Shown here: positions 36,222 to 44,659 of the stretch, piece after piece | How positions within the stretch are numbered: position 1 is the stretch's first letter | How the letters are laid out: every line of letters starts with the position of its first letter | From: Cellulomonas flavigena DSM 20109 | GTDB taxonomy: Bacteria; Actinomycetota; Actinomycetes; Actinomycetales; Cellulomonadaceae | Direction: 5' to 3' | Assembly (NCBI RefSeq): GCF_000092865.1 | Contig: NC_014151.1 | Location: 3,038,001 to 3,102,000, forward strand | DNA: 64,000 nucleotides | The notes under the pieces: model-generated | Seen by the model: the letters and a program-made list of their open reading frames with translations, nothing else | The model's database searches: none | What the model was told of the DNA's origin: nothing | Translations under genes and position numbers: made by a program

Positions 36222-37358
36222 CCACACGCCTGGACCTCGCGCTGCAGGAGGTCGCCGACGCCGCCGGGGCGGGCAGCGCCCTGGCCGGCCCCGACGCACC
36301 CGGCACGGCGGCGCTCGTCGAGTCGCTCACCGCCCGCGTCCGGCGGCGCCGCGCGGTGCGCACGGCGACCACGGGCGCCGTCGCCGCGAGCGTGGCGGCG
36401 GCCGTCGCGCTCGTCGTCCCGCAGCTCACGCGGGAGGTGACGCCCGCGGGCGACCCGGACGCCGCTCCGGGCGAGTGCCGCTCCGGCGTGCAGACGCTGC
36501 CGTCGGGTGAGCGGGACACGCTCGACGTCGCCCTGGGTCACCGCGTCGAGGACGGCGTCGCGCAGATCGCAGGGCCGGGCGCCGGCGCGCACCTGGGGAC
36601 GTGGCAGGGCCGGGAGGCGGATCTCATGGTCAGCGTCTCGACGATCCCCGACGCGGGCGTCGGCACGACGCGCCTGCGGCTGCTGGTGACGCAGGACGAC
36701 GTCGTCGTCGGGACCGCGCACGAGCTGCTGTCGGTCGTCCCGACGGCGACCTCGCAGGTGCGCGAGGCCTTCCCCCCCGCTCGACGCACAGGACGAGGAC
36801 GTCGACGTGTACCCCCTGGAGGACGTCGGCGGGTGGTGGGAGGCCGAGGACGTGGCCACGGGCACGCCGCGTGTCGCGCAGGGTGTCTCGCTCGGCCTGG
36901 CCGGGTGCGGCGGCACCGGGCCCCTGGCCCCCGGGACCTACCAGGTGTACGCCACGACGGTCGACTCCGTGGGGACCGCGCGGGGCTCGGCCGGCCCGTG
37001 GGACCTGACGGTCGCGGAGGGCGGGCCCGAGGCGCGCGCGCTGCCCGACGGGTTCCCCGACGTGCCGCTCCTCGGCGGGCGGCTCGTCACGGCCCACCGG
37101 CACGGCGACGGGTGGGCGGCGGAGATCGTCGCGCCGGGTGCCGACCGTGCCCGGGCGGCGACGGACCTGCTGGTCGAGGCGGCCGAGCGCGTCCCCGGGA
37201 GCGACCCCGCCGACCCCGCCGCCCTGACGTGGCCGTACGAGGGTGTGCTCTTCACCGGGGCGGGCGTCGCCCTGCCCGCGTGGGCGGTCCAGGCGGTCGC
37301 CTCGCAGACGCCGGACGGAGAGCCGTCCGTGGTGTACATCCTCACGCCGCGCTCGTGA
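36218..37358 (+). pseudogene. Membrane protein partner of sigma module 1, frameshifted
   Basis: The ATG at 36218 overlaps the sigma stop. The first 188 codons encode a cytoplasmic helix region, an Arg-rich segment (VRRRRAVRT), one transmembrane helix (about 50-69) and the start of an extracytoplasmic domain up to VREAFP. The rest (PLDAQDEDVDVYPLEDVGGWW to TPRS) lies in another frame. The switch falls in a C7 run at 36772-36778; removing one C gives an intact 379-residue protein. It resembles the module 2 partner and is a candidate anti-sigma or sensor protein. Confidence 0.8.
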
Positions 37359-37386
37359 GCACCTGAGACGTCCCCCGGCCCTGCTA

Positions 37387-37411
37387 CAACGGTCCGGGGC
37401 CCTCGCGCGTC
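37387..37411 (+). promoter_or_regulatory. ECF-type promoter for sigma gene 2
   Basis: CAACG (37387-37391), 16 bp, CGTC (37408-37411), with the same spacing as the promoter of sigma gene 1. Confidence 0.55.
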
Positions 37412-37460
37412 CAGGCTGGTGACGGGACCCCGTCGACCCAGGACGCTCGGGAGGTGCCAG

Positions 37461-38006
37461 GTGCGCGGCAGCACGGACACCGACGACACGCTCGCCGTGC
37501 TCGCACGCGAGCGCGGTCGCGCGCTGTTCGGGTACGCCTACCTGCTGACGGGCGACCGCGGCGCCGCCGAGGACCTCGTGCAGGACGCGCTCGTCCGCAC
37601 GTTCTCGCGCCTGCGGGCCGGCACGGACGTCGTGCACGCCGAGGCGTACGTCCGCGCGGCCGTGCTGCGCGGGCACCTCGACGCGTTGCGCCGCAGGCAG
37701 CGCTGGGCGGCCGTGCGGCACCTGCTGCACGCCGACCACGACGAGACCGTGCGCGACCCGGCCGCGGCCGTCACCACGGGCTCGGCCGTGCAGGACGCGC
37801 TCGCGACCCTGGCCCCGCAGGAGCGCGTGGCCGTGGTCCTGCGGCACGTCGAGGACCTCACCGTCCCCGACGTCGCCGAGCGCATGGGCCTCGCTGTCGG
37901 CACCGTCAAGCGCTACCTGTCGACGGGGTCCGCCAAGCTCGCGCAGCGGCTGGGCCCGCTGCCCGACGACGAGCACGTCGTCGTCCGCACCCGGGAGGCA
38001 CGATGA
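37461..38006 (+). CDS. SigE-family ECF sigma factor (module 2)
   Basis: This 181-residue paralogue of the module 1 sigma factor has region 2 LFGYAYLLTGDRGAAEDLVQDALVRTFSRL and region 4 LAPQERVAVVLRHVEDLTVPDVAERMGLAVGTVKRYLSTG. GGGAGG lies 6 nt before the GTG at 37461. The near-identical region 4 helices and the shared promoter signature suggest overlapping target promoters. The stop overlaps the next gene by ATGA. Confidence 0.9.
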   Translation: MRGSTDTDDTLAVLARERGRALFGYAYLLTGDRGAAEDLVQDALVRTFSRLRAGTDVVHAEAYVRAAVLRGHLDALRRRQRWAAVRHLLHADHDETVRDPAAAVTTGSAVQDALATLAPQERVAVVLRHVEDLTVPDVAERMGLAVGTVKRYLSTGSAKLAQRLGPLPDDEHVVVRTREAR

Positions 38007-39223
38007 GCACGGACCGGCACCCCCTGGACGACGCCCTGGCCGAGGCCGAGCGCGAGGGCGCGACGTACGAGGTGCCCGTGGAGCTCGTCCGGGTGCGGGC
38101 ACGTCGGCGGCGGCGGGCGCGTACTGCGGCGCGTGGCGGTGTCGCGCTGGCGGCCGTCGGCGCGGTCGCCCTCGCCCTGCCGCTGCTGCCGGGGGTGCGA
38201 GACGGTGCGCCGACGGCCGACGACGGCGAGGCCTGGGAGGCGCCCGGCGACCTGTGCGGCCAGCGGTACGAGGCGTCGTCCAGCGCCGACTCGCCGCTGG
38301 ACGTGACCCTGACGACCACGTCCGAGATCGGTCCCGATCGGATCGCCCGGACGAGCACCGTGGTCGAGTACGACCGGGAGCGGGTGCGCGAGGTCGGTTC
38401 CCTCAGCTACGAGGTCGTGCTGCTGCGCGACGGTGTCGTGGTGGCCGTCGACGGCGCCGGCCCCGAGCTCGAGCACGACCTCGATCTTCACCTCACGCAG
38501 GTGGAGCGGCCGCCCGCACCGCCCGGGGCCGACGCCTGGACGACCAGCGTCTACCTCGCCTCCTGCGCGTCGTTCCCCGACGGCCCGACGGACGTCGCGG
38601 TGCCCGCCGGCAGCTACGAGCTGGCGCACACCGAGGACGTCGACTGGGTCGCGCCCGACGGCAGTGTCCACACCGTGCGCGTCGTGGAGCGATCGCCCGT
38701 CACCGTGACCGGGGACGGGCAGGTGCCCGAGCGCTCACCCGACACCTGCGGGACGGACGCGTCGCGCCTCGCCGCGCTCGCCGCCGACGAGGACGCGTTC
38801 CCCGTGACGCTCGACGCGAACGTGCCCGTCACCGCCGCGGCCGGGTCGAACCTGCGGATCACCGTGCGCGCCACCAACGACGGCCCCGACCCGCTGGAAG
38901 GGCGGACGGGGAACCCGCGGATCGTCCTCACGCGCGACGGGCGGGTCGTCAGCGAACCCGGCGCGCTGGGCGAGCGACTGTACGACGCGACCGTGCCGCC
39001 CGGGGGCTCGCTCACCTACCCGGCGTGGAGCTCCCTGGAGGAGTGCGTGCCGCTCGGCGTCGGGCGGCACGGCGGCGTCGCCGTCGGCGACGCCCTGCCG
39101 CCCGGGGACTACCAGGTGTGGCTCACCCTGCGGCCGCTGTTCCACGAGCCCGACGGCACGGACGAGAGCTTCCGCAACGAGGTGCTCCTGGTCGGCGGGC
39201 CCTGGCCACTCACGCTGGAGTGA
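38003..39223 (+). CDS. Membrane protein partner of sigma module 2
   Basis: This 406-residue protein has a short cytoplasmic N-terminus, an Arg-rich segment (VRVRARRRRRART), one transmembrane helix (about 47-64) and a large extracytoplasmic domain with paired Cys (DLCGQRYE, YLASCASF, DTCGTD, LEECVPLG). The last third resembles an immunoglobulin-like fold (LRITVRATNDGPDPLEGRTGNPRIVL). It is translationally coupled to the sigma gene. The topology suits an anti-sigma or regulatory partner, but no anti-sigma motif (such as a ZAS zinc site) is visible. Confidence 0.75.
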   Translation: MSTDRHPLDDALAEAEREGATYEVPVELVRVRARRRRRARTAARGGVALAAVGAVALALPLLPGVRDGAPTADDGEAWEAPGDLCGQRYEASSSADSPLDVTLTTTSEIGPDRIARTSTVVEYDRERVREVGSLSYEVVLLRDGVVVAVDGAGPELEHDLDLHLTQVERPPAPPGADAWTTSVYLASCASFPDGPTDVAVPAGSYELAHTEDVDWVAPDGSVHTVRVVERSPVTVTGDGQVPERSPDTCGTDASRLAALAADEDAFPVTLDANVPVTAAAGSNLRITVRATNDGPDPLEGRTGNPRIVLTRDGRVVSEPGALGERLYDATVPPGGSLTYPAWSSLEECVPLGVGRHGGVAVGDALPPGDYQVWLTLRPLFHEPDGTDESFRNEVLLVGGPWPLTLE

Positions 39224-39233
39224 CGGGCCGGCG

Positions 39234-39986
39234 TCACCCCCGGTGCAGGCGCTCGCGCGGGACCCGCGCGAGCGCCTCCTGGTACTCGTCGGTCGCGCCG
39301 TCGGGGCGCACCTGCTGCAGCACGTGGTCCCGCACGCCGAGGTCCGCGAGCGCCGTGGTGAGCTCGGTGACGTCGGCGTCGGCGAGGACCGTCGGGTCGA
39401 CGGTCGTGCGGACCTGCACGTCGACGCCGCTGTCGAGCACGAGCCGCAGCGACGCGAACGCCTTGTCGGCCGTCGTCGTGGGGCCGCCGGTGCGCGTGAT
39501 CGCCTGGTACAGCCGCGCCGGCGCCTTGACGTCCAGACCCACCCAGTCGACGTACGGCAGCAGCTCCCGCAGCCGCGACGGGTAGGCGCCGGCGGTGTGC
39601 AGGCCCACGAGGAACCCCGCCTCCTTGACCTCGCGCGCCGCCGCGACGACACCGGCCTGGCGCGTCGGCTCGCCGCCGGACAGCACGAGGCCGTCGAGCA
39701 GCCCGCGGCGCCGACGCAGCAGGTCCGCCACGCGCGACCAGGGGACGACGCCCGGCAGCCGGGTGTCGAGGATCGCGCTGTTGTGGCAGTAGGTGCACCG
39801 CCACGGGCAGCCCTGCAGGAACGCCGTGGCGACCAGCCGGCCGGGCCAGTCGACCGTGGACAGCGGGGTGAGGCCCGCGATCTGCAGCGACGTGGCCCGG
39901 CACTCCCAGTCACCGGGCCGCCCCTCGGCGGGGCGGCCCTCGTCGGGACGGTCCTCGTCGGGACCGTACGAGCCCGAGGTCGTCAC
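39234..39986 (-). CDS. nrdG: Anaerobic ribonucleotide reductase activating protein
   Basis: This 250-residue radical SAM protein makes the glycyl radical on NrdD. The 4Fe-4S motif CPWRCTYCHN (CxxxCxxC) and the SAM-binding GGEPTRQ segment are clear. The start GTG at 39986 overlaps the nrdD stop by GTGA. The first 30 residues are a low-complexity acidic/basic repeat (DEDRPDEGRPAEGRPGD), so a downstream start cannot be excluded. The 3' end is 10 bp from the convergent module 2 gene. Confidence 0.92.
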   Translation of the reverse strand: MTTSGSYGPDEDRPDEGRPAEGRPGDWECRATSLQIAGLTPLSTVDWPGRLVATAFLQGCPWRCTYCHNSAILDTRLPGVVPWSRVADLLRRRRGLLDGLVLSGGEPTRQAGVVAAAREVKEAGFLVGLHTAGAYPSRLRELLPYVDWVGLDVKAPARLYQAITRTGGPTTTADKAFASLRLVLDSGVDVQVRTTVDPTVLADADVTELTTALADLGVRDHVLQQVRPDGATDEYQEALARVPRERLHRG

Positions 39987-41809
39987 GCCCGTGCACCCAC
40001 CGGCTCGACGAACGGCGTGCGCTCGGTGTGCTCGCCCTTCTTGCCGATGTTGAACGAGCTGACGGGCCGGTGGTAGCCCATGACGCGCGTCCACACCTCG
40101 CACGTCGTGACGATGCCGTCCTCCTCGCACGTCGGGCACGTGGCGTGCTCGCCGGACAGGTAGCCGTGGGCGGGACAGATGGAGAACGTCGGGGTCACCG
40201 TGAGGTACGGCAGCCGGAACGTGCTCAGCGCGCGCTTGACCAGCTCGCGGCACGCCTCGGGGGTGGAGATCCGCTCCGACATGTACAGGTGCAGGACCGT
40301 GCCGCCGGTGTAGCGGGTCTGCAGCTCGTCCTGCCGCTCGAGCGCCTCGAACGGGTCGTCGGTGAAGCCCACCGGGAGCTGCGAGGAGTTCGTGTAGTAC
40401 GGGTTGGCCGAGGTGCCGGCCTGCAGGATCGTCGGGTAGCGCTTGCGGTCCTCCTTGGCGAACCGGTACGTCGTGCCCTCCGCGGGGGTCGCCTCGAGGT
40501 TGTAGAGGTTGCCCGTCTCCTCCTGGAACTCGACCATCCGCGCCCGGACGTGGTCGAGGACGCGCAGCGCCATCGCGTGCCCGCGCTCGTCGGTGATGTC
40601 GAACAGGTCGCCCGTGAAGTTGCGGACCATCTCGTTGAGGCCGTTGACGCCGATCGTCGAGAAGTGGCTGTCGAGCGAACCGAGGTAGCGCCGCGAGTAC
40701 GGGAACAGGCCCTCGTCCATGAGCCGCTGGATGGTGACGCGCTTGAGCTCCAGGGACGTGCGCGCCAGGTCCAGGAGCCGGTCGAGGTCGGCGACGAGCG
40801 CCGCCTCGTCCCCGGGGTGCAGGAAGCCCAGTCGCGCGCAGTTGATGGTGACGACGCCGATCGAGCCCGTCTGCTCGCCCGAGCCGAACAGACCGTTGCC
40901 GCGCTTGAGCAGCTCGCGCAGGTCCAGCTGCAGTCGGCAGCACATCGAGCGCACGTCACCGGGCTCCATGTCGGAGTTGATGAAGTTCTGGAAGTACGGC
41001 AGCCCGTACTTGGCCGTCATGGCCCACAGCCGCTGCGCGTTCTCCGACTCCCACGGAAAGTCCTTCGTGATGTTGTACGTCGGGATCGGGAACGTGAAGA
41101 CGCGGCCCGACGCGTCGCCCTCGGTCATGACCTCCATGTAGGCGCGGTTGATCATGTCCATCTCGGGCTGCAGGTCGCCGTACGTGAAGTCGCACGGCTC
41201 GTCGGCGACGAACGGTGTCTGGTCGGCGAGGTCCGCCGGGCACGACCAGTCGAACGTGAGGTTGGTGAACGGGGTCTGCGTGCCCCACCGCGACGGCACG
41301 TTGAGGTTGTAGATCAGCTCCTGGATGCCCTGGCGCACCTCGGTGTACGTGAGGCGGTCGAGCCGCACGTAGGGCGCCATGAACGTGTCGAAGCTGCTGA
41401 ACGCCTGGGCGCCGGCCCACTCGTTCTGCATCGTGCCGAGGAAGTTGACGATCTGGCCGATCGCGGCGCTGAAGTGCTTGGGCGGGCGTGCCTCGACCTT
41501 GCCGGGGACGCCGTTGAGCCCCTCCTGCAGGAGCGTGCGCAGCGACCAGCCGGCGCAGTAGCCGGAGAGCATGTCGAGGTCGTGGACGTGCAGGTCGCCC
41601 TCGCGGTGGGCGTGGCCGACCTCGGGCGGGTAGACCTCGCTCAGCCAGTAGTTGGCGACCACCTTGCCGGCGGTGTTGAGGATCAGCCCGCCGAGCGAGT
41701 AGCCCTGGTTGGCGTTGGCGTTGACGCGCCAGTCGCTGCGGTCCAGGTACTCGTCGATCGACGAGACGACGTCGACGATCGGGCGCTGCGGAGCGGCGGG
41801 CTGGGACAT
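39983..41809 (-). CDS. nrdD: Anaerobic (class III) ribonucleoside-triphosphate reductase
   Basis: This 608-residue glycyl-radical enzyme reduces ribonucleotides without oxygen. The catalytic core begins near residue 20, so the usual N-terminal ATP-cone is missing. The C-terminus has a zinc site (CPAHGYLSGEHATCPTC) and the glycyl-radical loop RVMGYHRPVSSFN. A paired-Cys MCCRL lies in the core. GGAGG lies 7 nt before the ATG at 41809. Tandem NrdR-like boxes are found 60-110 bp upstream. It allows DNA synthesis under anoxia. Confidence 0.95.
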   Translation of the reverse strand: MSQPAAPQRPIVDVVSSIDEYLDRSDWRVNANANQGYSLGGLILNTAGKVVANYWLSEVYPPEVGHAHREGDLHVHDLDMLSGYCAGWSLRTLLQEGLNGVPGKVEARPPKHFSAAIGQIVNFLGTMQNEWAGAQAFSSFDTFMAPYVRLDRLTYTEVRQGIQELIYNLNVPSRWGTQTPFTNLTFDWSCPADLADQTPFVADEPCDFTYGDLQPEMDMINRAYMEVMTEGDASGRVFTFPIPTYNITKDFPWESENAQRLWAMTAKYGLPYFQNFINSDMEPGDVRSMCCRLQLDLRELLKRGNGLFGSGEQTGSIGVVTINCARLGFLHPGDEAALVADLDRLLDLARTSLELKRVTIQRLMDEGLFPYSRRYLGSLDSHFSTIGVNGLNEMVRNFTGDLFDITDERGHAMALRVLDHVRARMVEFQEETGNLYNLEATPAEGTTYRFAKEDRKRYPTILQAGTSANPYYTNSSQLPVGFTDDPFEALERQDELQTRYTGGTVLHLYMSERISTPEACRELVKRALSTFRLPYLTVTPTFSICPAHGYLSGEHATCPTCEEDGIVTTCEVWTRVMGYHRPVSSFNIGKKGEHTERTPFVEPVGARA

Positions 41810-41868
41810 GCGGAGGTCTCCTCACGACGGTGGCTGCGGGATGAGCAGAGCACCCAGACCACCGCGGC

Positions 41869-41916
41869 GACCACTAGATGTTGTGGTCCGACACGCGTGT
41901 CGCACCACATGTTCCG
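41869..41916. promoter_or_regulatory. Tandem NrdR-like boxes upstream of nrdD
   Basis: Box 1, GACCACTAGATGTTGTGGTC (41869-41888), is a perfect dyad at its 6-bp arms. Box 2, CACCACATGTTCCG (41903-41916), is weaker. Their ATG centres are 31 bp apart, three helical turns, as is common for NrdR pairs. A perfect palindrome CGACACGCGTGTCG (41889-41902) fills the space between them. Confidence 0.6.
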
Positions 41917-42010
41917 ACGGGGGATCCTCTCGGCGGGCTTGTGACGGGACCTACGTCCCTCCGGGCGGGTGATTCACGCCCCAGTTTGTGCCGGTGAGAC
42001 GCGCCCGCTG

Positions 42011-43726
42011 TCAGGACGGTGCCAGGCGCACCCGGTCGCCCGGTCGCAGCTGCGCGGCCCGCGCGACGCCCGCCGGTGTCAGCACCGCCACGACGGGGTA
42101 GCCGCCCGTGACCGGGTGGTCGGGGCCGAACAGCACGGGCCGGCCGTCGTGCGGCACCTGCACCGCACCGAGCACGACACCCTCGGACGCGAGCTCGCCC
42201 GTGGTCGCGCGCCTCAGCGGCGGCCCGTCGAGACGCACGGCGACGCGGTTGCTGTCCGCCGAGACGTCCCACACCTGGTGCCACAGCGCGTGGCGCGCCG
42301 CGTCGTCGAGGTGGCCGAGGCGAGGGCCGGGGCCGGCGGGGAGCACGATGGTCGTGTTGCCGCGCGGCTCGGCGTCGGACGAGGTCGTGCCGTCGGGGGA
42401 CGTCTGGTCACCGGATGACGTGCCGCCGTGGGACGCGCCGTCCACGGCCGTGCCGTCGTCGCGCGCGGCCGTGACGTCCGGCAGACCGTCGAACCGCAGG
42501 CCGAGCGCGAGCACGTCACCGGGGCGCAGCGGTGCGGGCCCGAGGCCGGACAGCACGTCGCGCGAGCGGGAACCGAGCACCTCGGGCACGTCGACGCCGC
42601 CGCGCACGGCGAGCCAGGTCCGCAGGCCGCGCGGCGGCGTGCCGAGGGTGAGCGTCGAGCCCGCGGGCGCGCGCACCGCCACGCCCGTCGGGACAGGCGT
42701 GCCGTCGAGGTCCACGGGCAGGACCGCCCCCTCCAGCGCGAACGCCGTCGGCGCCCCGAAGGTGACGACCAGGCCGCCGAGCGTCACCTCGAGGCCGGCG
42801 GCGTCGTGCGCGTTGCCCACGAGCCGGTTCGCCCGCGCGAGGGCGGCGGGGTCGGCCGCGCCCGAGCGCGGCACGCCGACGGCCGCGAGACCCGCCCGGC
42901 CGAGGTCCTCGACGAGGCTGAGCGGCCCGGGCGCGACGACCGTCAGGGTGCGCGCGGGCGTCGGGTCCGTGCCCGTGCCGACGCGCCCGGCCGTGCCGGT
43001 CGTCGCGGCGGTCGACCGCTCGGGCGTGCCGTGCGGCTCCCCCGGTGCGGTGGGCGCGGACGGTGGCCGCGCCGCCGCGCGCACGGCGGCTGCCGGCACC
43101 CGTGTGAAGCGCACGACGTCGCCCGGCGCCAGCAGCGCGGCGCGCGCGGCGCCCCGCCCGACGTCGAACATCGTCAGGTCGGTGCGCCCCAGCAGCCGCC
43201 ACCCACCGGGTGTCGGCGCCGGGTAGACGGCCGTGAACTCCCCCGCGACCGCGACGGAGCCCGCCGGCACCCGCGTGCGCGGGCTGCCCAGGCGCGGCAG
43301 GTGCAGGGCTGGGTCGAGCCCGACGACGTACGCGAAACCCGGCATGAAGCCGCCGAAGGCGACCCGGTACCCCTCCGGGCCGCCGGCGAGGTGGCGGGCC
43401 ACGACCTCCTCGGTGCTCGTCCTCGTCGCACGCGCGACGTCCTCGAGGTCCTCGCCGTCGTAGACCACGGGGATCTCGACCGTGCGCGGAGCGGGGGGCG
43501 TCTCGTCGGTCGCTGCGGCGCTCGCCAGTGCGGCGACCTCGCCGGCCCATGCGTCGCGCGTCCGCGCGTGCCCCCGCACCAGGACGGTCCGTGCGGCGGG
43601 TACGACGTCGACGACACCCTGCGGTGGGCGCGCGCGCAACCGGGCGTCGAGCGCGCGCACCTCCGGCAGCCCCGGGAGCTCGACGAGCACGGCGTCGCTG
43701 CCGTACGGGACGACGACCCCGCTCAC
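42011..43726 (-). CDS. 5-Oxoprolinase subunits B and C, fused (PxpB-PxpC)
   Basis: In this 571-residue fusion the N-terminal part (about 1-215) matches PxpB (FGGFMPGFAYVVGLDPALHLPRL, PAGSVAVAGEFTAVYPAPTPGGW). The C-terminal part (about 255-571) matches PxpC (LSLVEDLGRAGLAAVGVPRSGAADPAALARANRLVGN and VLFGPDHPVTGGYPVVAVL). A Pro/Thr-rich linker joins them. With PxpA it should open 5-oxoproline to glutamate using ATP. The GTG at 43726 overlaps the pxpA stop. Allophanate hydrolase-type or biotin-carboxylase-linked relatives are alternatives. Confidence 0.88.
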   Translation of the reverse strand: MSGVVVPYGSDAVLVELPGLPEVRALDARLRARPPQGVVDVVPAARTVLVRGHARTRDAWAGEVAALASAAATDETPPAPRTVEIPVVYDGEDLEDVARATRTSTEEVVARHLAGGPEGYRVAFGGFMPGFAYVVGLDPALHLPRLGSPRTRVPAGSVAVAGEFTAVYPAPTPGGWRLLGRTDLTMFDVGRGAARAALLAPGDVVRFTRVPAAAVRAAARPPSAPTAPGEPHGTPERSTAATTGTAGRVGTGTDPTPARTLTVVAPGPLSLVEDLGRAGLAAVGVPRSGAADPAALARANRLVGNAHDAAGLEVTLGGLVVTFGAPTAFALEGAVLPVDLDGTPVPTGVAVRAPAGSTLTLGTPPRGLRTWLAVRGGVDVPEVLGSRSRDVLSGLGPAPLRPGDVLALGLRFDGLPDVTAARDDGTAVDGASHGGTSSGDQTSPDGTTSSDAEPRGNTTIVLPAGPGPRLGHLDDAARHALWHQVWDVSADSNRVAVRLDGPPLRRATTGELASEGVVLGAVQVPHDGRPVLFGPDHPVTGGYPVVAVLTPAGVARAAQLRPGDRVRLAPS

Positions 43727-44622
43727 GGGCGTGGCACCGCCGTGCCCGGCGGTGGCGCCGGGCTGGTGGTCGACGGCACCGCCGGGCTGGTGGTCGACGG
43801 CACGTCCGCGCCGACGAGCGGCGACACCCCGGGGTCGGCGGGTGCGGGGCCGGTGGACCCGGCGAAGGGCCGGACGTCGACGCCTGCGTCGCGCAGCGCG
43901 TGCCGCACCGCGAGCGCGAGCGCGACGGCGCCCGGGGTGTCGGAGTGCACGCACAGGGACGCGGGACGCAGGTGGACCGGGGTCCCGTCGACGGCGACGA
44001 CGACGCCCTCGACCGCGAGCCGCACGGCCCGTTCCGCGGCGGCCGCGGGATCGGTGACCAGCGCGCCCGGCTCGGCGCGCGGCACGAGCGTGCCGTCGGC
44101 GCGGTAACCCCGGTCCACGAACGCCTCGACGACCGTGGGCAGGCCGGCGTCCTGCGCGAGCGCGAGCACGCGCGAGCCGGGCAGGCCCAGCACGGCGAGC
44201 CCGGTGTCGACGGCGAGCACGGCCTCGACGACGGCGCGTGCCTGCTCCTCGTCGTGCACGACCGCGTTGTAGAGCGCACCGTGCGGCTTGACGTGCGTGA
44301 CGCGCGCGCCGACGGTCGCGGCGACGGCCACGAGCGCCCCCACCTGGTGGGCGACCTGCGCGCGCAGCACGTCGCGCGGCACGTCGAGCCGCCGCCGGCC
44401 GAAGCCCTCGCGATCGTCGTAGGACGGGTGCACGCCGATCGCGACGCCGCGTGCCACTGCGCCCGCGCACGTCACGGCCATGGTGGCGGCGTCCCCGCCG
44501 TGATAGCCGGCGGCGACGTTGGCGCTCGACACGAGGTCGAGCAGCGCGTCGTCGGCGGGCGGCTCGAGACGCCAGGGGCCGTCGCCCTCCCCGAGGTCGG
44601 CGTTGAGGTCGATGACGGCCAT
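43723..44622 (-). CDS. pxpA: 5-Oxoprolinase subunit A (PxpA, LamB/YcsF family)
   Basis: This 299-residue protein has DLNADLGEGDGPW, SSANVAAGYHGGDAATM, GVHPSYDDREGFGRR and HVKPHGALYN, all signatures of the LamB/YcsF family. It is about 45 residues longer than usual because of a C-terminal Ser/Thr/Pro tail that contains two copies of VPSTTSPA encoded by a 24-bp tandem repeat. The ATG at 44622 has GAGGATCAGGGC upstream, which could act as a ribosome binding site or leaderless -10. It is coupled to the pxpBC fusion and divergent from the helicase gene. Confidence 0.92.
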   Translation of the reverse strand: MAVIDLNADLGEGDGPWRLEPPADDALLDLVSSANVAAGYHGGDAATMAVTCAGAVARGVAIGVHPSYDDREGFGRRRLDVPRDVLRAQVAHQVGALVAVAATVGARVTHVKPHGALYNAVVHDEEQARAVVEAVLAVDTGLAVLGLPGSRVLALAQDAGLPTVVEAFVDRGYRADGTLVPRAEPGALVTDPAAAAERAVRLAVEGVVVAVDGTPVHLRPASLCVHSDTPGAVALALAVRHALRDAGVDVRPFAGSTGPAPADPGVSPLVGADVPSTTSPAVPSTTSPAPPPGTAVPRP

Positions 44623-44659
44623 GCCCTGATCCTCGCGCACGCGGTGGCAGGATCGGGGG

